This document shows, in pieces, positions 36,227-45,388 of a DNA stretch of 64,000 nt. Below the pieces are notes generated by a model. The model was not told the DNA's origin and ran no database searches. It saw only the letters and a list, made by a program, of their open reading frames with translations. Each line of letters begins with the position of its first letter. Position 1 is the stretch's first letter. The translations under genes were made by a program, and so were the position numbers. This stretch comes from a bacterium (GTDB lineage: Bacteria; Myxococcota_A; Bradymonadia; Bradymonadales; Bradymonadaceae): positions 17,561 to 81,560 of the forward strand of contig JAUIBR010000029.1 of the NCBI GenBank assembly GCA_030427705.1, in the 5' to 3' direction.

Positions 36227-37261
36227 CTAGGCGCTCAGTCGACCGGATTCGAAGTCAGTTACGAATCTAACCAGCACGTCGATCCATGCCTCGGACTCAT
36301 TCAGGCACGGGATGTACTCAAACGACTCGCCGCCTGCCTCGATGAACTCCTCTTTTCCTTCCATCGCGATTTCCTCAAGTGTTTCGAGGCAATCTGAGAT
36401 GAAGGCGGGGCACATGACGGCGACTCGTTTAACGCCTTCGGCCGGAAACTCTTCGAGCGTTTGGTCGGTGTAGGGCGTCAACCAGGGGTCACTTCCCAAG
36501 CGCGATTGAAACGAGAGGAACCACTGATCGCGGCTTAAACCCGCACGTTCCGCGAATTTCCTCGAAGTTGCATAGCATTGAGCGCGGTAGCAGGTCGCAT
36601 GCACCGGGTCTGCCTTTTCGCAGCAATTCGGGTCAGCCAGACAGTAGGCCTTGCTTGGGTCGCTCTTGCGCAAGTGACGTTCGGGAATCCCGTGGTAGCT
36701 AAATAGCAACTTGTCGAAATTGCCCTTATCCAGGAACGGTTTCGCGGTCTTGTAGAGCGCCTCGATATAGTCATCATCCGCGAAAAACGGCGGTTGCACG
36801 TATAGGTCGACATGGGGCGCTTCTTGCCGAACTGTCTCTCGCACACGCACAACAGCAGTCTCATATGAAGACATTGCGTAATGCGGATAGAGCGGAATGA
36901 GGAAGATTTCAGTTACGCCCTGCGCCAGTAGGGCCCGCACTCCCGCTTCAGTCGATGGATTGCCATACCGCATGCAGACCTCGACGGGCAGGTCGATGCG
37001 CTCCGCCAGGAGGTCACGGATTTTGTAGGTCGAAATGATCAGAGGCGAGCCTTCATCGGTCCAAATCTTCTCATACGCCTCAGCGCTCTTCCTCGGCCGG
37101 AACGGCAAGATGAAGAGGTTGAGGACGCCTTGCTGAATGGGTTTGGGCGCATCGAGCACGCGATCATCCGAGAGGAACTCCCGAAGGTAACGTCGCACGT
37201 CACCGACCTCAGTCGAGTCGGGACTCCCAAGATTTGCCAGAAGGACACCGCGTTTTGCCAT
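36227..37261 (-). CDS. hemH: Ferrochelatase with internal Cys cluster (likely [2Fe-2S])
   Basis: A 344-residue enzyme inserting iron into protoporphyrin IX. It has VLLANLGSPDS at the start, LLFSYHGIPERHL with the metal-handling His190, and CPAFISDCLETLEEI near the end. Between 205 and 230 lies an unusual run of five cysteines (C207, C213, C214, C224, C229). This resembles the internal [2Fe-2S] cluster region described for the ferrochelatases of some delta-group bacteria, rather than the C-terminal cluster of animals. The exact ligands are an inference. It ends the path to haem in this operon. Confidence 0.96.
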   Translation of the reverse strand: MAKRGVLLANLGSPDSTEVGDVRRYLREFLSDDRVLDAPKPIQQGVLNLFILPFRPRKSAEAYEKIWTDEGSPLIISTYKIRDLLAERIDLPVEVCMRYGNPSTEAGVRALLAQGVTEIFLIPLYPHYAMSSYETAVVRVRETVRQEAPHVDLYVQPPFFADDDYIEALYKTAKPFLDKGNFDKLLFSYHGIPERHLRKSDPSKAYCLADPNCCEKADPVHATCYRAQCYATSRKFAERAGLSRDQWFLSFQSRLGSDPWLTPYTDQTLEEFPAEGVKRVAVMCPAFISDCLETLEEIAMEGKEEFIEAGGESFEYIPCLNESEAWIDVLVRFVTDFESGRLSA

Positions 37262-37299
37262 TTTGAAACCTTCGCGTATCGGACGCTTTATCGATGCGA

Positions 37300-38277
37300 T
37301 TAATCCAGTTCAGGTGCGATATCGCGCGCAAAGTAGGTGATGATAATGTCGGCGCCAGCCCGTTTCATCGAAAGCAACTGCTCGTGTCGCATGCGTTTTT
37401 CATCGATCCATCCGCGCGCAGCCGCTGCCTTGACCATCGAATATTCTCCGCTGACGTTGTAGCAGGCCACGGGCAGATCCACGCTGTTTCGCAAATCTCG
37501 AATGATATCGAGGTAGCTGAGTGCGGGTTTGACCATCAAGATGTCGGCGCCCTCGTTGTAATCGAGCTCAGCTTCCACCATCGCTTCACGGCGGTTTGAT
37601 GGGTCCATTTGATATGCGCTGCGGTCGCCAAACTGTGGCGCCGAATCGACTGCATCACGGAAGGGGCCGTAGAACGACGATGCGTACTTTATCGCGTAGC
37701 TCATGATCGGAATCGATTCGTGGCCCGCCTCATCAAGCGCATCCCGCATCGCCATGATCATGCCGTCGATCATTCCCGAAGGCGCGACCATGTCTGCCCC
37801 AGCAGCAGCGTGTGAAACGGCCTGTTTCTGCAGATTCTCAAGGGTTGGGTCGTTGAGCAACTCACCGTCTTTGGCCAAGACGCCGCAGTGGCCATGGTCC
37901 GTGTACTCGCAAAAGCAGACATCGGTGACGATATAGAAATCCGGGTAGTTCTTCCGGATGTGTTTCACGGCTTCTTGAATGATTCCGTGGTCGTGCCAGG
38001 TGTCCGAGCCGACCGCGTCTTTGTGCGCTGGAATGCCAAACAACAAGACGCGCTTCATCCCAACTTCAGCCAGACGGTCGAGCTCTTCATCGACCGTATC
38101 CAAAGAGTAGTTGTAGATATCCGGCATCGAAGGAATCTCGGACTTCACACCACTTTTGGCGGTGATGAACACCGGCATGATGAGGTCTTCTTTTCGCAGA
38201 TGCGTCTCGCGAACCATGCCACGAATCTCTGCATTTCGACGAAGTCGTCGCGGGCGACGGGGGAGGTCAAATTTCAT
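37300..38277 (-). CDS. hemB: Porphobilinogen synthase (delta-aminolevulinate dehydratase)
   Basis: A 325-residue enzyme joining two 5-aminolevulinates into porphobilinogen. Seen: LIMPVFIT near residue 33, [16 protein letters not shown] (metal-binding Cys/His region), [28 protein letters not shown] and [14 protein letters not shown] with the Schiff-base Lys. Three Cys within the [11 protein letters not shown] region suggest a zinc-type enzyme. It overlaps hemY by four bases (ATGA). Confidence 0.98.
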   Translation of the reverse strand: MKFDLPRRPRRLRRNAEIRGMVRETHLRKEDLIMPVFITAKSGVKSEIPSMPDIYNYSLDTVDEELDRLAEVGMKRVLLFGIPAHKDAVGSDTWHDHGIIQEAVKHIRKNYPDFYIVTDVCFCEYTDHGHCGVLAKDGELLNDPTLENLQKQAVSHAAAGADMVAPSGMIDGMIMAMRDALDEAGHESIPIMSYAIKYASSFYGPFRDAVDSAPQFGDRSAYQMDPSNRREAMVEAELDYNEGADILMVKPALSYLDIIRDLRNSVDLPVACYNVSGEYSMVKAAAARGWIDEKRMRHEQLLSMKRAGADIIITYFARDIAPELD

Positions 38278-39635
38278 GATGATGCCGTTGCGGACAGGAT
38301 ATCCATCGCATTTAGTTTTGCGTTCTTGATCAGGTCAGGGACCGCGACACCGTCACGGAAGTTACCGTGGAGATACAGGCCCGGGCACTGTTTCTCAATT
38401 GCCTGCATGGCGGCCAGATTCTTACCGTAACCCACTTCATATTGTGGGATGCCCTGGTACCAAATCTTCTCGTGGTGCCAAACCGGGTTCGCTCTTACTT
38501 GAAGTAGGTCTTTAAGCTCAGCCAATGCCAAGGCTTTGCGGTCTTCAAAGTTCAGGTCCAGCAGCTCACCGTGGCGCGAACCGCCGATGAATATGGCCAT
38601 CGTGACGTGCCCATCGGGTGCACGCTTGGGGAACAACGTACTCGTGAACATCGCCCCCAGCACATCACGTTCTTCTACCTCTGGCACTAGCATTCCAAAA
38701 CCATCCAGCGGATGACCAACGTCTTCACGGCGAAAACCGAGCGTCAAAACGGCGAGGGAAGGGTGCTCAATATCAACAGGCATCGAAGGCTGAAGCACCT
38801 TCCCGTCGATCTCAATCGTGATTGAAGACTGGGCATAAAGCGGGGCCGTTAGCACAACGGCATCCACGCGTCGGCTGCGGGTCCCGCCGGACTTGCGGAA
38901 GCGAATCGTCCAACGCCCGTCCTTCCTTTGCAGCTTGACCACCGGAGCATCCAGAATGACCTCATCGAGCTTTGACGCAAGCGCATCGGTCAGCGTTTGG
39001 TTGCCCTGTTCGAACGCAAACATATGAGGACGTGCCGCGTCCTCCGCGCGATTACGGCCCATATTAATCGCGCCCTTAATCAGGGAACCGTGGTCGCGCT
39101 CGAGCCCGTACATTCGCTTAAAAGCGTGCCGAACAGAGAGTCGATTTGGGTCCCCTGCCCAAATGCCGTTCACCATCAGGTCGACGCCGTAGTTTAGAAA
39201 CTCCTCACCAAGACGTCGCTCTACGAAGGACGTGACGCTCTCGTCCGGCTGATCGGAGGGTTCGATGAACGGCTCCAACAGCAATCGAAGTTTCGCTGCT
39301 GTAGAATACAAGGGCGTTTGCGCAAATGCTGGAGGGCTCATCGGCATGGCCTGAACCCGTCCGTCGCGTACGGCGAATCGTTTGTTCGACACACCATTAG
39401 CGAACACGCGCTGACCTGAGATGCCGAGCTCGTCGACCAGACGATCGACCTCGGGATTACTGTTCAGGATGGTGTGCGGCCCTTCCTCGGCCAAGAACTC
39501 ACCATCGCGAAACGAACTAATCGCTCCACCGACCCGAGGGCTCGCCTCGAAAACGGTCACGTCAGCGCCAAGTTTTTGAAGGTGGTATGCCGTGCAAAGC
39601 CCGGAAATACCTGCTCCGATGACGCCCACTTTCAT
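38274..39635 (-). CDS. hemY: Protoporphyrinogen oxidase, FAD-dependent HemY/PPOX type
   Basis: A 453-residue flavin enzyme that oxidises protoporphyrinogen IX to protoporphyrin IX. The N-terminal FAD motif [29 protein letters not shown] and a C-terminal segment [18 protein letters not shown] are typical. It is the oxygen-linked PPOX class and not the anaerobic HemG or HemJ class. It is coupled at both ends: TAATG with hemE and ATGA with hemB. Confidence 0.93.
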   Translation of the reverse strand: MKVGVIGAGISGLCTAYHLQKLGADVTVFEASPRVGGAISSFRDGEFLAEEGPHTILNSNPEVDRLVDELGISGQRVFANGVSNKRFAVRDGRVQAMPMSPPAFAQTPLYSTAAKLRLLLEPFIEPSDQPDESVTSFVERRLGEEFLNYGVDLMVNGIWAGDPNRLSVRHAFKRMYGLERDHGSLIKGAINMGRNRAEDAARPHMFAFEQGNQTLTDALASKLDEVILDAPVVKLQRKDGRWTIRFRKSGGTRSRRVDAVVLTAPLYAQSSITIEIDGKVLQPSMPVDIEHPSLAVLTLGFRREDVGHPLDGFGMLVPEVEERDVLGAMFTSTLFPKRAPDGHVTMAIFIGGSRHGELLDLNFEDRKALALAELKDLLQVRANPVWHHEKIWYQGIPQYEVGYGKNLAAMQAIEKQCPGLYLHGNFRDGVAVPDLIKNAKLNAMDILSATASS

Positions 39636-40660
39636 TACTTGAATCCTTGAACCGTCTCGACCAATGCCGTCATGTTCTCGGGCTTTGCATGCGGCGAGAT
39701 ACCGTGCCCGAGGTTGAAGATATGACCGTTGAGCCCGCGCATCGATTCCAAGATCCGCGTAGCTTCTTTCTGAACGAGCTCTGGCGAGGTGTTCAGCAGA
39801 ACTGGCTCAAGGTTGCCCTGGACGCCGATGTTGTCAGGCAGCGCTCGCCGGAACGTGGCCAAGTCGGTTGTCCAACTCGCGCCCAGAATGTTTGGATTCG
39901 TCGAAATGAGTTGCTCTTTGTGTTCATGCGCGTTTTTCGCGAACACGATGACGTTGACCTTGTCTTTGATGGCATCCGTAACGCGCTTCATCCATACCGC
40001 GCTAGCGGGGCCGAACTCTTGCGGCCCGAGGACGCCGCCCCAGCTGTCGAACAACTGAATGGCGTCGACACCGCATTCGATCTGCATCTCGAAGTACTCA
40101 ATCAGCGCGTCGGAAATCTTGGTCATCAAGGTGTCGAACAACGGACGGTTGTTGAAGTACAGCTCTTTGGCGAGTCGATAATCTCGGCTGCTGCCGCCTT
40201 CGACCATGTAGGTCGCAAGTGTCCATGGCGCGCCGCCGAAACCAATCAACGCCGTCTCGTCGCCGAGCTCTTCGCGCATCAGTTTGAGCGTGTCCGCGAC
40301 GTACTTGAGCCGCTCACGAATCGCACCTGGTTCCAGCTTCTCGATATCCTCGGCAGACTTGATGGCATACTCCATCTGAATGCCGCCTTGCTCGCGGAAG
40401 TGGTAGGGCTGACCCATCGCTTCGGGAATCACCAGGATATCGCTGAATACGATCGCGGCATCCATCCCGTAGCGCCGGATAGGCTGCATCGTCACTTCTA
40501 CAGCCAAGTCCGGGGTCTGGACCAGCTGATGGAACGTGTACTGCTCCTTAAGCGCCCGATACTCAGGCAAATGGCGGCCTGCCTGACGCATCACCCAAAT
40601 CGGCGGGCGGTCCAGCGGTTCGCAATTGCAGGCTTTGATAAAACGTTCGCGTGACTTCAT
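39635..40660 (-). CDS. hemE: Uroporphyrinogen decarboxylase
   Basis: A 341-residue enzyme making coproporphyrinogen III. The family signature PPIWVMRQAGRHLPEYRALK is near residue 19, with SDILVIPEAMGQ, GFGGAPWTLATYMVEGG, FDSWGG and the C-terminal HIFNLGHGISP also present. It is separated by 36 bases from hemD and overlaps hemY by one base (TAATG). Confidence 0.98.
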   Translation of the reverse strand: MKSRERFIKACNCEPLDRPPIWVMRQAGRHLPEYRALKEQYTFHQLVQTPDLAVEVTMQPIRRYGMDAAIVFSDILVIPEAMGQPYHFREQGGIQMEYAIKSAEDIEKLEPGAIRERLKYVADTLKLMREELGDETALIGFGGAPWTLATYMVEGGSSRDYRLAKELYFNNRPLFDTLMTKISDALIEYFEMQIECGVDAIQLFDSWGGVLGPQEFGPASAVWMKRVTDAIKDKVNVIVFAKNAHEHKEQLISTNPNILGASWTTDLATFRRALPDNIGVQGNLEPVLLNTSPELVQKEATRILESMRGLNGHIFNLGHGISPHAKPENMTALVETVQGFK

Positions 40661-40696
40661 GTTTGCACCATCAATTGGGAAGCAGACTTTTGCCTT

Positions 40697-41317
40697 TCAC
40701 GCCGAGTCTGTCAACGAGGCGAGGTGTTCGAAGATTCCAGAAATCGACGGTGTTTCAGGTTCGAAATCGACTGTGTGCCCCAGCGCCTTGATCGCGGCTG
40801 TTGTGGTTGGCCCAATCGACGCCGTCTTGGGCCAGAGTCGTGCATGGTCATGCAGAAATTCTGCCGCTTTCGGAGAGCCCACGAGCACCCAATCGAAGGA
40901 CCCCAGATCGATGTCCCAGGCATCTTGTGGTTCAGTTCGATATGCAGTGACAGAGACCGCCTCCATGTGGTCAGCCAGCCTTCGAGAGGTGCCTTCAAGT
41001 TCGAACGAAACTAGCGGAAGCGCATGTTCCTGCAGCTGAAGATGTTCCAGCAGTCCGCTGAAATCCTGTTGTTTTGGCCACGCGACGTCATCGAAGTCCG
41101 ACGCTTCGTCCGCAGTTTGCTCACCGACAACATACAGTCGTCGAACGCGGTTTTTCAGTGGCCGAATCGCTTCAACACCCCAACTGGAGTATGCGACAGC
41201 ATCGAACCGTTTCGGGAGTTCGGGAAGCGGAACCATGGTCGGTGTAAGAATTGGATGATGAACGACGTCCAGCCCGCTGTGGGTGTGTTCGCGCGTGGTG
41301 GTGAGGAGTACTCGCAT
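40697..41317 (-). CDS. hemD: Uroporphyrinogen-III synthase (short form)
   Basis: A 206-residue protein placed as HemD by position between hemC and hemE and by weak family features (GVEAIRPL in the first domain, VLVGSPKAAEFLHDHA and SIGPTTTAAIKALGH in the second). HemD sequences are poorly conserved, and this one is shorter than the usual 240-260 residues. It would close and invert the linear tetrapyrrole to uroporphyrinogen III. Its ATG overlaps the hemC stop by one base; a TTG just upstream is less likely. Confidence 0.85.
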   Translation of the reverse strand: MRVLLTTTREHTHSGLDVVHHPILTPTMVPLPELPKRFDAVAYSSWGVEAIRPLKNRVRRLYVVGEQTADEASDFDDVAWPKQQDFSGLLEHLQLQEHALPLVSFELEGTSRRLADHMEAVSVTAYRTEPQDAWDIDLGSFDWVLVGSPKAAEFLHDHARLWPKTASIGPTTTAAIKALGHTVDFEPETPSISGIFEHLASLTDSA

Positions 41318-42225
41318 CAACCCAATATTTCTCGTGCACCTTGTTCGATGAACGCCTGCGCCATTCGCTCGGCTGTATCGAATGGGTCACGCGTAATCCG
41401 CACCTCATGCAGCACGTCTTGGCCGTCGAGTGACCCGATCCAACCCGAGAATTCCCAGGCATCGTCCGTGGCTCGTGTGCGCCGGCAATGCGCTCCAAGA
41501 GGCACACTGCAGCCGCCTTCCAGTATGCGCATGAATCGCCGCTCCGCGTTGACCGCGGTCATCGTGCGATCATCCGCAATCGACTTAATGAGCTGGATTT
41601 CAGGGCTGTCTTCGTCGCGTGTCTCGATGCCGATCGCACCTTGGGACACCGCGGGAACGAAGCGCTCAACTTCCAACTCGTAGGTAATGAGTTCAGGGCG
41701 CTCCATCCGATGCAGCGCGGCCGAAGCCATAATGATTCCATCCCACCCATTGTCTTCCAGCTTCTGAAGTCGTGTGTCGATATTGCCGCGAAGTTCCCGG
41801 AACTGAAGGCCGGGCTTTTGCGCCAATAGCTGCGCTTTGCGACGAAGACTACCGGTCGCAATCACGGCGTCATCAGGCAGTTCGTCGAACGACGAATACT
41901 TCGGTGCTATCAAGGCGTCTGTTGGATTTGCGCGGCCAGGCGACGACACGAACGCGAGACCTTTGGGAAGCTCGGACGGCAAGTCTTTCAGCGAATGGAC
42001 TGCGCAGTGCACATCCCCGTCTAAGAGCGCTTCCTCAAGCTCTTTGGTGAATAGACCCTTGCCGCCGATCCTTGGCAGTGGTTTATCGGTGACCTTGTCG
42101 CCGGTCGTCAGCATGGTCACGATTTCTGTTGTGACCCCATCTGCTGCGGCTTCAAGAAGCGCGGCGACTTTTCGGGTTTGCCAGAGGGCCAGGGGAGAGC
42201 GACGAGAAGCGATCTTGATATGCAT
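41317..42225 (-). CDS. hemC: Hydroxymethylbilane synthase (porphobilinogen deaminase)
   Basis: A 302-residue enzyme polymerising four porphobilinogens. Seen: IKIASRRSPLALWQT at the start, VHSLKDLPSELP, GTGSLRRKAQL-like segment ATGSLRRKAQLL, LRGNIDTRLQKL and LEGGCSVPLGAHC with the Cys that holds the dipyrromethane cofactor. It lies 23 bases after hemA. Confidence 0.98.
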   Translation of the reverse strand: MHIKIASRRSPLALWQTRKVAALLEAAADGVTTEIVTMLTTGDKVTDKPLPRIGGKGLFTKELEEALLDGDVHCAVHSLKDLPSELPKGLAFVSSPGRANPTDALIAPKYSSFDELPDDAVIATGSLRRKAQLLAQKPGLQFRELRGNIDTRLQKLEDNGWDGIIMASAALHRMERPELITYELEVERFVPAVSQGAIGIETRDEDSPEIQLIKSIADDRTMTAVNAERRFMRILEGGCSVPLGAHCRRTRATDDAWEFSGWIGSLDGQDVLHEVRITRDPFDTAERMAQAFIEQGAREILG

Positions 42226-42248
42226 GACGACGACTGACTGTTTGGACG

Positions 42249-43523
42249 TTAAGAATCGTCGTCTTGGATACGATCCAATTCAAACAGGCGCCAGACCAAA
42301 TCGATGTGTTCGGGCGTCAGATTCTGCTCTTCGACCGAAGACCGCAGAAACGTGATTGGATTGTGCAGTAGCTTGCGAACCAGACTCTTGGAAAACTGTT
42401 CAAGCAGTTCTTCATCTGCCTCAGAAAGACCCTTTTGGCGGCCAAGCTCTTGTTGTCGAATCGACTCAAAGAACTGGGCGAGCTGCGCGATGGTCGGGCG
42501 CACCTTCATCGCCTGCATCCACGTGTCCCACTCCGTTAGGACCTCGTCGATGATGGCTTCTGCCCGTGGGATTTCCTTCTGCCGCTCAGTGAGATTCTCT
42601 TTAATGACTGCTTCGAGGTCATCGATATTGAATAGGAAAACGCCCGAAACGGAACTCACCTTCGGATCGACATTCCGTGGGTTGGAGATGTCGATCATGA
42701 AAAGGGACTTGTAGCTTCGGTCACGCATCGCTTTTTTGAGGTCCTTCTTGGTGACCAAGAAGTCCGGTGACCCCGTCGCAAACACCATGACATCAGCAAT
42801 CTTCAGAGTTTCTTCCAGCTGATCGAGCGGGCGGTAGGTGCCGTGAAACTTCGCAGCCAACTGTTGGCCACGCTCTTCGCCGCGATTGACGACCGTAAAC
42901 CTTGTTGCGCCCGCTGCTTTGAGGTGTTCAGCCGCGCTCTCGTTGGTTTCGCCGGCGCCGACGAGGACGACATGCAGCGTCGAGAAGTCTTCAAAGATTC
43001 GTTTTGCGAGCTCTACAGCGGCCGACGAGATCGACACTGCACCCGCACACAGGGCGGTTTCTGTCCGAATCCGTTTCCCGACGCGGATGGCGTACTGATA
43101 CAGGCGGTCCAAGATCGGCGACTTGCCTTCAACGTCTAGAATCTGACGATGCACGTCTTTGACCTGTGCCAAAATCTGGTCTTCGCCAAGGGCGAGCGAC
43201 TCTATACTGGCGGCGACTCGGAACAGGTGGCGGGCGGCTTCTCGACCGCGAAACTGCAACGGAGAAACATCAGCGCGGACCGCAATTTCTTTCAGGCTTG
43301 AGACAAATGGGGACATCTCGTCCCAGCTCTTCTGTGCCCCGAACAGGTAGAATTCTGTGCGATTACAGGTCGATAAAACCGCGATTTCCGCGCCGAGCTG
43401 ATCACGCACCTGTGGCACAAATTGCGCGGTTTCCTCGGCGGAAAAGGCAAGTTCATCCCGTATATCCAGCGGCGTATTGCGGTGGCTGAACGAGAAGAGG
43501 CTTATGTCAGGTGTAGTACTCAC
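42249..43523 (-). CDS. hemA: Glutamyl-tRNA reductase
   Basis: A 424-residue NADPH enzyme reducing glutamyl-tRNA to glutamate-1-semialdehyde, the committed and usually regulated step. Seen: FSHRNTPLDIRDELAF, AVLSTCNRTEFYLFG with catalytic Cys53, SLALGEDQILAQVKD, VVLVGAGETNESAAEHL and an Arg/Lys-rich tail. A GTG start at 43523 is chosen because it overlaps the hemX stop (GTGA) and matches the family start; the reading frame is open for 18 more codons upstream, inside hemX. Confidence 0.97.
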   Translation of the reverse strand: MSTTPDISLFSFSHRNTPLDIRDELAFSAEETAQFVPQVRDQLGAEIAVLSTCNRTEFYLFGAQKSWDEMSPFVSSLKEIAVRADVSPLQFRGREAARHLFRVAASIESLALGEDQILAQVKDVHRQILDVEGKSPILDRLYQYAIRVGKRIRTETALCAGAVSISSAAVELAKRIFEDFSTLHVVLVGAGETNESAAEHLKAAGATRFTVVNRGEERGQQLAAKFHGTYRPLDQLEETLKIADVMVFATGSPDFLVTKKDLKKAMRDRSYKSLFMIDISNPRNVDPKVSSVSGVFLFNIDDLEAVIKENLTERQKEIPRAEAIIDEVLTEWDTWMQAMKVRPTIAQLAQFFESIRQQELGRQKGLSEADEELLEQFSKSLVRKLLHNPITFLRSSVEEQNLTPEHIDLVWRLFELDRIQDDDS

Positions 43524-44329
43524 TGCAAAAACGAATGACTCGCTAAGCCGACCGAAACCAGCAGCACCGTAAACCAAACAATCGAAAGATATGCAATCTT
43601 GAGCCCGGGGAGCCCGCGCAGCTTCACAAACGCGATGCCAATCCCGTACCCGATCCAGATTGCGTCGGAGATGATGAATTTAGGGTCCAGATGATTCACA
43701 GTTTCTGGAAGTGTGAAGGCCACCAGGTGCCCAATAACGAGTCCTAGCCCCAACAATACGAAGCCAGCGAAGGTTCCGGTCTTTGTCATCTTTTCCAAAG
43801 ACGTCAACGGCGGAAGGCGTTTGAAAAACATGCCGAGCTCGCGTTGCTTAATCTGCCGGGACAGCACTGCATACATCAGCGCGTAGATGGTCCCGGTCGC
43901 AAGCGCCGTAATTCCAAACACCATGAAGAACGCGTGCAAAGCATAGACCGGGTTTTCGAGCAACACCGGGTGTTTGGTCGAGTACTCCATCAGTACAGTC
44001 GCAAACGTTTGCATTCCGAAACTCAGGGTCAGGAAGAAGACCCCGGTCTTGCTGCTTTTGGTGCGATTTTCAATGAGGGCGTAGACGCCGCCAATGGACA
44101 AGGCGACCCAAGACAGAAACTCGGCCTGGCTGCCCAAGGGGAAGTATCCGAACTTAACTCCACGCAGCAGGAAATAGACGGCATGCACCCCAAGCGTCGC
44201 GAACAAAAGGATCTTTCGCGCCTTGGCGTAGGTGTCCTCGCCCTTCGCAAACGCAAAGGCGTACAACCCCACGAGCGCGGCATATGCCACTGGGAGTAGA
44301 ACGTCTAAGCCTTGTAGGATTGCTTGCAT
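43520..44329 (-). CDS. hemX: HemX/CcsA-like integral membrane protein
   Basis: A 269-residue protein with about eight membrane helices of the cytochrome c assembly (CcsA/ResC/HemX) family. It contains the FGYFPLGSQAEFLSWVALSIGGVYALIE segment, conserved His residues (in ALHAFFM and IGHLVAF) and DAIWIGYG, in place of the WWD-type loop. HemX is found next to hemA in many bacteria and has been linked to control of HemA level or to haem handling. Start and the preceding nitrilase stop abut directly (TAGATG). Confidence 0.88.
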   Translation of the reverse strand: MQAILQGLDVLLPVAYAALVGLYAFAFAKGEDTYAKARKILLFATLGVHAVYFLLRGVKFGYFPLGSQAEFLSWVALSIGGVYALIENRTKSSKTGVFFLTLSFGMQTFATVLMEYSTKHPVLLENPVYALHAFFMVFGITALATGTIYALMYAVLSRQIKQRELGMFFKRLPPLTSLEKMTKTGTFAGFVLLGLGLVIGHLVAFTLPETVNHLDPKFIISDAIWIGYGIGIAFVKLRGLPGLKIAYLSIVWFTVLLVSVGLASHSFLQ

Positions 44330-45142
44330 CTATAGCTGCCGATGGTCGAAGACCGGCATTCGCCGGCGAACGTCTCTAAGATACTCGAAATCGAGGTCGA
44401 CCGTGACAAATCCTTCTTTGTCGTTTGTTGCGCCGACCTGATGTCCCCACGGATCATACACTACTGTGTGCCCGTAAGACCAACGCGAGCCGCCGTGGTG
44501 GCCGTATTGGTCGGGGGCGAGAATGTACACCTGGTTTTCGATCGCGCGTGCGCGTAGAAGCGGATGCCAGTGGTCTCGCCCTGTTTGGAGCGTGAATGCT
44601 GACGGCACCGTAACGATGTCTGCGCCTTTTTCGCGAAGCTGTCGATACAACTCCGGGAAGCGCAAGTCGTAGCAGATCGACAAGCCGACTTTCGCGTCCT
44701 GACCATCGATAGTGACGTCCGTTACGACCAGCTCATCTCCGCGGGCGACGTGATCAGATTCGCAGTACGCGGTGTCCTTATCGACCTGCGCATCGAATAA
44801 GTGGATCTTGCGATACACGGCATGGATGCTGCCAGTGGCATCGATCATTACTTGTGTGTTGTAAGTTCGAGCTGGGTCGTTTGGAACCGCTTCTGGGAAT
44901 CCGCCGACGGTGATCCACACGCCATGTTTCGCGGCAAAATCGCGATATGCATCGATCATTGGGCCGTCGAGCGGCTCAGCGACTTCATGGCGGCTACGGT
45001 CAGCCCCAAGGAACGGCGCGTTTTCGGGGTAGAGCAACCACTGCCCACCAGATTCGACCGCTGACTCCCCGAGCTTCAGGCAGTTCGCGATTGAATGCTC
45101 GACATCCGATGTTGACGTGACTTGAACCAGCGATATACGCAT
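44330..45142 (-). CDS. Nitrilase-superfamily amidohydrolase (Nit1/NitFhit-like)
   Basis: A 270-residue carbon-nitrogen hydrolase. The catalytic triad is visible: Glu in YPENAPF, Lys in YRKIHLFD and Cys in SICYDLRFPELY. The CYDLRFPELYRQL motif matches the Nit1 branch, which hydrolyses deaminated glutathione, a metabolite-repair reaction. The ATG at 45142 has GGAG eight bases upstream; the reading frame extends 27 codons further without support. It appears to be the first gene of the haem operon, so it may be expressed with hemX-hemA by position rather than by pathway. Confidence 0.9.
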   Translation of the reverse strand: MRISLVQVTSTSDVEHSIANCLKLGESAVESGGQWLLYPENAPFLGADRSRHEVAEPLDGPMIDAYRDFAAKHGVWITVGGFPEAVPNDPARTYNTQVMIDATGSIHAVYRKIHLFDAQVDKDTAYCESDHVARGDELVVTDVTIDGQDAKVGLSICYDLRFPELYRQLREKGADIVTVPSAFTLQTGRDHWHPLLRARAIENQVYILAPDQYGHHGGSRWSYGHTVVYDPWGHQVGATNDKEGFVTVDLDFEYLRDVRRRMPVFDHRQL

Positions 45143-45216
45143 CAAAAATTCTCCGTCCGATTCGCGGCGCACTATGTACCATGAATGCACTATTCGCAAC
45201 TCAGCGCGCGATCGCC

Positions 45217-45245
45217 TTGACAACGAACGGTTGAGTCCCTATGTT
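45217..45245 (+). promoter_or_regulatory. Consensus sigma-70 promoter of the rimP-nusA-infB operon
   Basis: TTGACA at 45217-45222, a 17-base spacer, TATGTT at 45240-45245. The predicted start near 45252 gives an untranslated leader of about 137 bases before rimP. Confidence 0.8.
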
Positions 45246-45251
45246 CCGCAC

Positions 45252-45388
45252 CGTGCTGAGAAATTGATTTTTCCCAGCTGCTGAAGACTTCGGTCTTTAG
45301 CGTGAGTGCTCGCACTCACCACAATTCGCATTCGATGGCGAAGTGGGTTTCTAACCCGCTTTTTTTATTGCCTGAACGAAGGAAAGAT
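45252..45388 (+). ncRNA. Structured leader RNA of the rimP operon
   Basis: Between the promoter and the rimP start lie three hairpins. The first (45281-45300) has an eight-pair stem closed by a C(TTCG)G tetraloop. The second (45302-45319) pairs GTGAGTGC with GCACTCAC. The third is an intrinsic terminator (45342-45366). A further pair, TTCGC (45325-45329) with GCGAA (45338-45342), abuts the terminator arm and could compete with it. The layout is that of a transcription attenuator. Leaders upstream of rimP are known in other bacteria, but I cannot tell whether this belongs to a described class. Confidence 0.65.
45342..45366 (+). terminator. Intrinsic terminator inside the rimP leader
   Basis: Stem AGTGGGTT with AACCCGCT (one G-T pair), 3-base loop, followed directly by TTTTTT. 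It lies 23 bases before the rimP start, so it would stop transcription before the operon unless read through. Confidence 0.8.

Noticed and set aside
45302..45319. Possible CIRCE-like element before rimP
   Set aside because: The arms (GTGAGTGC and GCACTCAC) are reversed relative to CIRCE and are separated by two bases instead of nine. They form a leader hairpin.
45181..45388. An initiator tRNA gene upstream of rimP, as in E. coli
   Set aside because: No cloverleaf, T-loop or CCA-adjacent acceptor stem could be drawn. The region is explained by a promoter and leader hairpins.
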